This document shows, in pieces, positions 6,165-11,556 of a stretch of DNA of 25,489 bases. How positions within the stretch are numbered: position 1 is the first letter of the stretch; each line of letters opens with the position of its first letter. Source of the DNA: a virus. The notes beneath the pieces are model-generated. The model was not told the DNA's origin. It did not search any database and worked only from the letters and a program-made list of their open reading frames with translations. Position numbers and translations under genes: made by a program. The DNA is taken from the IMG/VR virus record IMGVR_UViG_3300024518_006375, positions 1 to 25,489 of that record; one strand, written 5' to 3'.

Positions 6165-6200
6165 AAAAAAAGGCCCTCTCTGGAGAATTAGAGAGGGCCT
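6165..6200 (-). terminator. intrinsic terminator of the 8132-6267 operon
   Basis: AGGCCCTCTCT (6171-6181) and AGAGAGGGCCT (6190-6200) form a perfect 11-bp GC-rich stem with an 8-base loop, followed on the minus strand by TTTTTT (6170-6165). On the plus strand no T tract follows, so it acts in one direction. It separates the nuclease/MazG operon from the tail-spike gene. Confidence 0.85.
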
Positions 6201-6207
6201 AGGCTGA

Positions 6208-6230
6208 TAAAGAGCACAAAAGGCTCTTTA
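6208..6230. repeat. second hairpin beside the terminator
   Basis: TAAAGAGC (6208-6215) and GCTCTTTA (6223-6230) form a perfect 8-bp stem with a 7-base loop, eight bases from the terminator. It would be transcribed before the terminator on the minus strand and has no T tract. It may protect the 3' end of the mRNA or bind a protein. Confidence 0.5.
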
Positions 6231-6266
6231 TACACCACACAAGCTTTTTTGAGTGAATATATATAA

Positions 6267-6461
6267 TTATCCACCGACTCTCCTTTGTTTTTTGTAGGAA
6301 TGTCTTTCCCCTGATACAAAGGGACAATTTGTTGCCATGATTTCAGCAAAGACAAGCTCTCCAAGGATCGAGCATATTACTTGTCCGGCTTCTGATACAT
6401 TTTGATCCCCTTTTATAGCAGGGCATTCAATACACTTGTTTACTTCAAAACTCTTCCCCAT
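6267..6461 (-). CDS. small Cys-containing protein (64 aa)
   Basis: The start is placed at the second ATG (6461), seven bases from AAGG; the first ATG (6467) lies only one base from it. The product has a CxxC pair at residues 10-13 (NKCIECPA), a single Cys at 30 (QVICSIL) and another at 46 (TNCPFV). Four Cys in this order could bind zinc or a metal cluster, but spacing is irregular and no family is recognised. The C-terminus is basic (RHSYKKQRRVGG), which may mean nucleic-acid contact. It is the last gene of the operon, 66 bases before the terminator region, and overlaps the zinc-ribbon gene upstream by 17 bases. Confidence 0.65.
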   Translation of the reverse strand: MGKSFEVNKCIECPAIKGDQNVSEAGQVICSILGELVFAEIMATNCPFVSGERHSYKKQRRVGG

Positions 6462-6645
6462 CCTCATACCTTTCTACAACAGCTATACCAGCTTTACAAT
6501 TCTCACAAAAAACAGTGGCTTTAATAGTAGATATGGGCTCTAGTACTAAAAATTCTCCACCACAGATATTACAAGCACCTTCTACCATAAGCGTCATCCA
6601 GTTGACCGCATCTATTTCTGGTTTATTGACAAATTTAAAACTCAT
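6445..6645 (-). CDS. zinc-ribbon protein (66 aa)
   Basis: A short protein with two CxxC knuckles: CNIC (residues 25-28) and CENC (47-50), separated by a hydrophobic strand region (EFLVLEPISTIKATVF). This four-Cys layout is a typical zinc ribbon and should fold around one Zn ion. The role (transcription, replication or protein contact) cannot be read from the sequence. Its ATG overlaps the preceding gene's TGA by four bases, so it is coupled to the coiled-coil protein upstream. Confidence 0.75.
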   Translation of the reverse strand: MSFKFVNKPEIDAVNWMTLMVEGACNICGGEFLVLEPISTIKATVFCENCKAGIAVVERYEDGEEF

Positions 6646-6962
6646 TCTAACTCCAGTTCTAATTGCACGAAGTTTGTTTTTTTAAGTCTTTCAACTTCAT
6701 CCTTAAGCTTTTTATTCTCTTCTTCCAGTATCCCATTTTGATCTTTATAACCTTTGACTAAGCCAGTAAAAACGGCAATTGCATCTTCTTCAGTAATAAC
6801 CATTCTTACTATTGTAGATCTCTTGTTGCTATCTTTTAATGCAATATCTACATCAATTATGGTGCTATTAGTCCAAGATTTGTTTTTAATAGTATAAACA
6901 TTGGCAATTTTAAAAGACTTATCACGATTTGATTGTTTTTTAGGAGATCTTAATATATTCAT
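6642..6962 (-). CDS. coiled-coil protein (106 aa)
   Basis: Residues 1-65 are mixed and probably beta-rich (SFKIANVYTIKNKS, STIIDVDIALKD, RSTIVRMVITEEDA); residues about 66-98 form a heptad-type coiled coil rich in Glu and Lys (NGILEEENKKLKDEVERLKK). It probably works as a dimer or oligomer. No family is recognised. Its ATG overlaps the stop of the MazG-like gene (TAATG), and its own stop overlaps the next start, so it lies in the middle of a coupled gene string. Confidence 0.7.
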   Translation of the reverse strand: MNILRSPKKQSNRDKSFKIANVYTIKNKSWTNSTIIDVDIALKDSNKRSTIVRMVITEEDAIAVFTGLVKGYKDQNGILEEENKKLKDEVERLKKTNFVQLELELE

Positions 6963-7483
6963 TATATATTCTCCATTGCATCATATTCTTCACGAGTATT
7001 TCTATTTATAGCATCGAAATCATTGTACCCGCTCTTGTATCTCTTTTTTTGAAGCTTAGTTATGTTTGCACTAAAGACATCTTCCATCCTGTAATCAGAC
7101 TGAGTAGCTATTTGTACTAGAATAGTGCTAATGCATGAGCATTTGTATTTGATTTTATCAATATTGTCTTCTTCATACTGATTGTGTCTTTTTATTAAGT
7201 TAAGCAATTCAATAGAGTCACTCATCAATCTATCAAGAGAGTCTTTTTTTGAATTAGTAGAGTAAGCTCCATTACCAAAGTCGAAAGGAATTCTTTTATA
7301 TATAAGTGATAAAAACCAACAAATATCTCCAAGTTCCTCAAGAGTGTTAGTATATGTGAACGAATCATACAATTCTTTTACTTCTGTAACAATCCCAGCA
7401 GAGGCATGATACAGATCGGTTTTGTAATCATCACTTACTTTCATTGTAGCCTCTGACGACTTCGCATACTTTTCAAAATACAT
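6962..7483 (-). CDS. MazG-like nucleotide pyrophosphohydrolase (173 aa)
   Basis: Matches the MazG/all-alpha NTP pyrophosphohydrolase core: a helix with E34-x-x-E37 (GIVTEVKELYDSF) and a following helix with E50-x-x-D53 (LEELGDICWFLSLIY). These four acidic residues bind the metal ions that help cleave the nucleoside triphosphate to a monophosphate and pyrophosphate. The C-terminal half is helical with less obvious conservation. In phages such enzymes are thought to adjust nucleotide or (p)ppGpp pools; the substrate cannot be told here. The start follows GAGGAG, which is part of the last codons of the nuclease gene. It is probably co-expressed with that nuclease. Confidence 0.75.
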   Translation of the reverse strand: MYFEKYAKSSEATMKVSDDYKTDLYHASAGIVTEVKELYDSFTYTNTLEELGDICWFLSLIYKRIPFDFGNGAYSTNSKKDSLDRLMSDSIELLNLIKRHNQYEEDNIDKIKYKCSCISTILVQIATQSDYRMEDVFSANITKLQKKRYKSGYNDFDAINRNTREEYDAMENI

Positions 7484-7485
7484 CT

Positions 7486-7953
7486 TTACTCCTCTTCCTC
7501 TTTAGAAGACTCTTCCAACTCTTCTCTTAATTGAGTTGCAAAATCTATAAACTCATTTATAATATTAATACTAGCAACAGGCGATCTTGGTATTTGGTAG
7601 TTCAATTCTTTTGCCATCTTCTTTTGTTTTGAACTAGAAAATCTACCTGTTCTGCTTTTTGCTTCAATAGGGCACGCTATTAAATATTTATCAGTAAGAG
7701 GTAGGAATATCATATCATCAGGCCACCCAGCAAGAGAATCTGAAAATATCTTTTTCATATAAGTAGGAACATTTGCTTTTTTGCTGTGTATCCAACGCCA
7801 TATAGAATCAGGTATCCTTATGTGAGGTAAAGCCTTTAATTCTATGTACATATCAAGAGCTTCTTGGACTGGACTCTCTGTGTCTGAGCCTTCTTTTGCA
7901 GGTAGATCTTTCTTTTTTCTAAAACCTACCTGTTCTTCTTTAGAGAATTTCAC
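7486..7953 (-). CDS. VRR-NUC-type PD-(D/E)xK nuclease (155 aa)
   Basis: The start chosen is a GTG at 7953, eight bases after AAAGGAG and overlapping the TGA of the RHH gene (GTGA). An ATG at 7986 gives 11 more residues but has no Shine-Dalgarno site and lies inside the upstream gene. The catalytic pattern is visible: an early helix with E26 and E31, G76-W-P78-D79-D80 before a strand, E97-A-K99, then a Ser-rich turn and Q110 (FSSSKQKKM). This GxPD...ExK...Q order is that of VRR-NUC domains, which cut structured or linear DNA in repair and replication and are common in phages. Residues about 40-70 carry an insert rich in Trp and Lys. The Glu-rich tail is of unknown use. Confidence 0.75.
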   Translation of the reverse strand: MKFSKEEQVGFRKKKDLPAKEGSDTESPVQEALDMYIELKALPHIRIPDSIWRWIHSKKANVPTYMKKIFSDSLAGWPDDMIFLPLTDKYLIACPIEAKSRTGRFSSSKQKKMAKELNYQIPRSPVASINIINEFIDFATQLREELEESSKEEEE

Positions 7954-8132
7954 TTGTCTCGCTCCTTTAAATAAGCGTGTTCGCATAAATTTCTAAAAAA
8001 CTCAGATTTATTGGTCTTATTTTTAACCCAATTGTATATTAATTCTGAGGAGAAAGTTATTCGGATTGATAAGGTATATGATGGTTTGTTTCTATCACCA
8101 CTTAAAGGCTTTACACCGGATTTTTTTTTCAT
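7950..8132 (-). CDS. ribbon-helix-helix protein (60 aa), putative regulator
   Basis: The start at 8132 follows AGAGGG by four bases; a longer reading to 8177 would run into the inverted repeat and has no ribosome site. After a basic tail (MKKKSGVKPLSGDRNK), residues 18-25 form a strand (SYTLSIRI) followed by two helices (SSELIYNWVKNKTN and KSEFFRNLCEHAYLKE), the pattern of RHH proteins. As first gene of the operon and next to palindromic DNA in the divergent promoter region, it probably regulates itself and perhaps the morphogenesis genes on the other strand. The family call rests on length and pattern only. Confidence 0.7.
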   Translation of the reverse strand: MKKKSGVKPLSGDRNKPSYTLSIRITFSSELIYNWVKNKTNKSEFFRNLCEHAYLKERDK

Positions 8133-8148
8133 CAAACCCTCTTTTAAA

Positions 8149-8189
8149 TGGAAGACCGGTATTACTGCCAATTTCATACCAGTCTTCTA
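8149..8189. repeat. imperfect inverted repeat, operator candidate
   Basis: Arms of 13 bases at 8149-8161 and 8177-8189 match at 11 positions (core GAAGAC / GTCTTC and GGTA / TACC), with a 15-base centre. It lies 17 bases in front of the RHH start codon, within the region where its promoter or leader must be. It is a reasonable binding site for the RHH protein. Confidence 0.45.
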
Positions 8190-8190
8190 C

Positions 8191-8218
8191 CTTACATAAC
8201 CGTTATATGTAATATACT
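8191..8218 (+). promoter_or_regulatory. candidate promoter of the morphogenesis operon
   Basis: CTTACA (8191-8196, 4 of 6 consensus) and TATACT (8213-8218, 5 of 6) are 16 bp apart. The predicted start is near 8225, about 40 bases before the GTG at 8266. It faces away from the minus-strand operon and is the only promoter-like sequence seen ahead of the terminase region. Confidence 0.45.
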
Positions 8219-8234
8219 ATTCATGTAACATGAA
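8192..8234. repeat. two palindromes at the divergent promoter
   Basis: TTACATA and TATGTAA flank seven bases (8192-8212), covering the promoter spacer; TTCATGT and ACATGAA flank a single A (8220-8234), covering the predicted start site. The hexamer ATGTAA or its complement occurs three times (8192, 8207, 8223). Position over the promoter suggests repressor binding. Confidence 0.5.
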
Positions 8235-8265
8235 ATAAAGTGTTTAATTTTAATAAGGGGCGGTT

Positions 8266-8979
8266 GTGGATGAACTAATAAAAGTGATGGCTTCAGGTCT
8301 TCCCTGGTGGGGTCAATTCGCCCTAATCATAGTTGGTTTTGGTATTCAATACGTTGTTATGAGACACAAACAACAACTAGAGTCTTCCAAAGCCAACGAT
8401 TCTTTAAAACAAGCCAATGAATCTTTAAAGCAGAAAAGTCTATTATTACACAACGCCACTGAGACTTTCTTCAATGAAAAATACTATATAAAGAAAAGTA
8501 CTTTCATTGACCAGAAAGGCATAGCGTCCCGCATACTCCAACAGTTTATTAACAGCCTTGCATCAAAGTATGAACAAGGGTTACAATCAATGGAGATCGA
8601 AACTGGGGATTCTGAATTGCTCATCTTGGCTTTTGATGGCTTCCTTAGTAAGATTAAGGAGGAAATAATGGAGCACGTTGAGAAATTTATAACGTCTAAA
8701 GATTTTGAGTCTGACAATTATATGGATACTCAAAATGGGATTACAAATGTTTCTAATGAGATAAGCTTACATCTAGATAATGCTGTAAAGAAACAATATT
8801 CAGAAAAGAGGTACAAAGTTAGGCTATCTGACGGAATACCTAAAACTCCTATTACTGATATGATGACAGATATATACAAACAAGCGAAATCATCGTATGA
8901 TAGGGGGGAGTCAAAGATCAAAAATCTAAAGAAATTATATGAGGAACAAACACAGTCTATTATTGGTGGTACATTATGA
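8266..8979 (+). CDS. membrane-anchored coiled-coil protein (237 aa)
   Basis: Starts with GTG five bases after AAGGGG. One membrane segment lies at about residues 14-32 (WWGQFALIIVGFGIQYVVM), followed by a polar Gln/Ser/Lys-rich coiled coil (residues 33-60, with repeats KANDSLKQANESLKQKS). The rest is helical and charged with no catalytic motif seen. It is the first gene of the plus-strand operon, immediately before the terminase. Topology is compatible with an inner-membrane spanin-like or anchoring protein, but the length is large for that and no outer-membrane partner is nearby. Function unknown; I do not think it is the small terminase because of the membrane segment. Confidence 0.7.
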   Translation: MDELIKVMASGLPWWGQFALIIVGFGIQYVVMRHKQQLESSKANDSLKQANESLKQKSLLLHNATETFFNEKYYIKKSTFIDQKGIASRILQQFINSLASKYEQGLQSMEIETGDSELLILAFDGFLSKIKEEIMEHVEKFITSKDFESDNYMDTQNGITNVSNEISLHLDNAVKKQYSEKRYKVRLSDGIPKTPITDMMTDIYKQAKSSYDRGESKIKNLKKLYEEQTQSIIGGTL

Positions 8980-9134
8980 AGTCTAAGAAACAGAGTGGTA
9001 GAAAAAAAGGGAAAAACTCTTGGATTAATAGTAGAACATTAGTTCCACCAAAGCACGTAGGATTGAATGTTTCTCAGGAAAAATGGGATTCGATTTTTGG
9101 TCGTAAAATAGATGAATCCACTAAGGTTAAATAA
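8976..9134 (+). CDS. small basic protein before the terminase (52 aa)
   Basis: A 52-codon gene filling the gap between its neighbours exactly: its ATG overlaps the upstream TGA (ATGA), and its TAA is directly followed by the terminase ATG. The N-terminal 14 residues are very basic (MKSKKQSGRKKGKN), followed by SWINSRTLVPPKHVG and a short helix (SQEKWDSIFGRKID). The basic tail suggests nucleic-acid contact. It stands where a small terminase subunit often does, but is much shorter than known ones. It was below a 60-residue cut-off and is easy to miss. Confidence 0.65.
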   Translation: MKSKKQSGRKKGKNSWINSRTLVPPKHVGLNVSQEKWDSIFGRKIDESTKVK

Positions 9135-11516
9135 ATGCCTGTAAGAACCACAGACGGCTTAAACGCTAAGAAATACAACAAGCATAAGAATACGTATAAA
9201 GGTATAGAGGTTAAAGAAGCTAACGTTAAGTTGTTTCATAACCTCTTTATGGAGTCTATGGCTGAATCATGGAAGTATGACCTTGAAAAGCTACAACTTC
9301 AGCAATCTGGTGAATTAACTGAATCTCATGAGAGAAGAATTGAGTTAGAGTTCGCCCCTTTAAAAAAAGACATCAAAGGCTTATACAACATAATGTGTAT
9401 GCTTCGACTTACTGTTAGAGATAAGTTTAATAGAAGTCAGTCATATAGAGACGATATGACGAGAAGGTGTCGTGATGACTATGCTACATGGATAAACTAC
9501 TTTGGATGGACTGATGACTCAAGGCTTGTAAGTATGGGGATGCAGTCATTAGTTCCATTCGTTATGACTCAATCCCAAGAGACGGCACTTAAGCTTATAG
9601 ATAAGTGTATTCCAGCTCGTAGATCAGTTCTTGTTGAAAAGAGTCGTGCTGAAGGTATTACAGAGCTTCTTGCACATTATGATGTATGGAAGTGGCTTTA
9701 CACACCTGGTTATAAAGGTGGTTGGGGTAGTAGAAAACAAGATCTTGTTGATAAACGTGGTTCTCCCGGGTCACTCTTTAGTAGATTAAGGCGTATTATC
9801 TACAAACTACCTGTAGAGATGCGACCGGACGGCTATCATCAAGAGAGAAATGCTAATGATAAAATACTAACACTGCATAATCCTAATATGAACTCATACC
9901 TTATTGGTGAGGGTGGAGACAATATTGGTCGTGGTGATAAATATACTACAGCTAAGGTCGATGAAAAAGCTTTCGTAGAAAACCCAGAAGCGGTAGATGA
10001 AGCGTTATCCAACACCTGTGACTGTCAGATAGATATATCTACACCTAATGGACAAGACCACTTCTATAAAAAAAGGATGTCTGGTAAAGTAGAAGTGATT
10101 ACTCTTTGGTGGTACAATAATCCATCTAAGAATATCAACTGGAGAAAAGGTAAAAGACCACCTTCGGGAACTTGCTACTGGTATGAGTTTCAAAAGCTAA
10201 AACATGATGAAGTGATTGTTGCAAAAGAGATTGATATTGACTTTTTAGCTTCAATTGGTGGTGTTATGATTAAGCCTGAATGGGTGAGATCGGCTACAGA
10301 CTTTCAGTTGAAAAAAGAAGGACCAAGTATAAGTGGTCTTGATATTGCCGCAGGAGGGAAAGATAGCACTGTTTATATAAACAGAACAGGACCAGTTTGT
10401 GAGCTACCACAACCAATCCCTTTCTCATCTCCGACCACATCGGCATGGGCTTCAGCAGATCTGTGTAATGAAGACAATGCTAGTATCCTAGTTTATGATC
10501 AAAACACCCTAGGAGAAGGATTATATGCACTATTGAAAGAGGGTGATCGTAAGGTTAGGTTTGATCTTATTGGTGTATATGGGCAAGCTAAAGCCTCAGA
10601 CAGGCTCTATGATTCTGAGGGGTTAAAAGGTTATGAGAAGTTTAGAAATTTAAGGGCTGAGATTTGGTGGAGCCTTCGTAAAAGATTTGAGAAAACTCAT
10701 CTTCATGTGACAGGAGAAGCTCAGTATCCTGAAGAGGAGATGATTTCTGTTCCAAGTGGAGATCAGGAGTTGTTAAATCAGCTTAGTTCGCCTCGTATCG
10801 TTTTTTGCCCAAATGGGAAAATCGGTGTAGAGTCTAAAAGAGAAATGGCATCAAGAAATGTACCTTCTCCAGATAAAGCTGATGCATTATCATATTGCTA
10901 CTATCCTTTGGAGAGTAACAATGCTGTCCTGCCTCATTTTAAAAACACCAATAGCGAGAATTACAAAACCTTTCAACTACATAAGCAGATGCCTATAGAT
11001 ATGTATGTGTCCATATACCATACTAATGATATGAAGGTGTACATGAATGTCTGTGGTCTTGATATGAACACAAGAAAATTAATGATCATTAGCGAACACG
11101 TTTACGATTTCTTTGATCCTGAAGAAATTGCAAGAAACGCATGGGAGTCGGCTCAAGGGTTTTCTATCGTAAAATGGCTTGGAAATGAAGAGATCTTTGC
11201 TGGATTAGAAAAGGGTAAAAATGTAATCTGGTATGAATACAGAAAAGCAAAAATAAAACTAACAAGAAACTATAGGAGTGACCCGAAAACGGCTATAGAC
11301 ACTCTTGATAGAATGTTTAGAGATGATTATCTTGCAGTCCATGAGGACTGTGACAAAACAATGAATCACATAAGAAATTGGAAAAATATAAGTGGGAAAC
11401 CTCAAAACAACTTATACTTTGCATTATGTTTAGTACAGGTTATTACGGCTTTAAAGAAGAAAAAGATGGTTTATACACCACCTAAAGTCGAAGATAAAGG
11501 ATACAATATTTTATAA
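9135..11516 (+). CDS. terL: terminase large subunit, DNA-packaging ATPase/nuclease (793 aa)
   Basis: Drives DNA into the procapsid and cuts it. The ATPase half has a Walker A-like loop at residues 167-179 (VEKSRAEGITELL: K169, G174, T176), Walker B TTAKVDE with D276 and E277, and the coupling motif STPNG (302-306). The RNase H-fold nuclease half has D403 in GLDIAAGGKDS, D455 in DQNTLGEGL, and D580/D583 in SPDKADAL (acidic residues that bind the metals). An N-terminal helical extension of about 125 residues precedes the ATPase core. The protein runs some 190 residues past the nuclease domain; this tail (about 615-775) itself looks like a second RNase H-like unit without its acidic residues. 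The start abuts the stop of the 52-aa gene. Confidence 0.92.
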   Translation: MPVRTTDGLNAKKYNKHKNTYKGIEVKEANVKLFHNLFMESMAESWKYDLEKLQLQQSGELTESHERRIELEFAPLKKDIKGLYNIMCMLRLTVRDKFNRSQSYRDDMTRRCRDDYATWINYFGWTDDSRLVSMGMQSLVPFVMTQSQETALKLIDKCIPARRSVLVEKSRAEGITELLAHYDVWKWLYTPGYKGGWGSRKQDLVDKRGSPGSLFSRLRRIIYKLPVEMRPDGYHQERNANDKILTLHNPNMNSYLIGEGGDNIGRGDKYTTAKVDEKAFVENPEAVDEALSNTCDCQIDISTPNGQDHFYKKRMSGKVEVITLWWYNNPSKNINWRKGKRPPSGTCYWYEFQKLKHDEVIVAKEIDIDFLASIGGVMIKPEWVRSATDFQLKKEGPSISGLDIAAGGKDSTVYINRTGPVCELPQPIPFSSPTTSAWASADLCNEDNASILVYDQNTLGEGLYALLKEGDRKVRFDLIGVYGQAKASDRLYDSEGLKGYEKFRNLRAEIWWSLRKRFEKTHLHVTGEAQYPEEEMISVPSGDQELLNQLSSPRIVFCPNGKIGVESKREMASRNVPSPDKADALSYCYYPLESNNAVLPHFKNTNSENYKTFQLHKQMPIDMYVSIYHTNDMKVYMNVCGLDMNTRKLMIISEHVYDFFDPEEIARNAWESAQGFSIVKWLGNEEIFAGLEKGKNVIWYEYRKAKIKLTRNYRSDPKTAIDTLDRMFRDDYLAVHEDCDKTMNHIRNWKNISGKPQNNLYFALCLVQVITALKKKKMVYTPPKVEDKGYNIL

Positions 11517-11538
11517 TTTTTCATTCCTATGTTATATT
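11510..11538 (+). promoter_or_regulatory. possible extended -10 promoter before the portal gene
   Basis: TGTTATATT (11530-11538) is an extended -10 with a weak -35 (TTTATA, 4 of 6) at 17 bp. It shares 11 identical bases (TGTTATATTTA) with the promoter at 2885-2895. The predicted start is very near the ribosome site (AGGGG at 11547-11551), so it is uncertain. It may boost the portal and capsid genes. Confidence 0.3.
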
Positions 11539-11556
11539 TAGTAAAAAGGGGAATGT

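Noticed and set aside
6108-6165. Promoter TTGATA-17-TATAGA for the tail spike
   Set aside because: The predicted start falls within or after the ribosome site, so the mRNA would lack it; retained only as a question in the findings.
7954-7986. Upstream ATG for the VRR-NUC gene (11 more residues)
   Set aside because: No Shine-Dalgarno site and inside the RHH gene; the GTG at 7953 has AAAGGAG at good spacing and a GTGA overlap.
8011-8199. 62-codon plus-strand frame
   Set aside because: It is antisense to the RHH gene and covers the inverted repeat of the divergent promoter region; no ribosome site.
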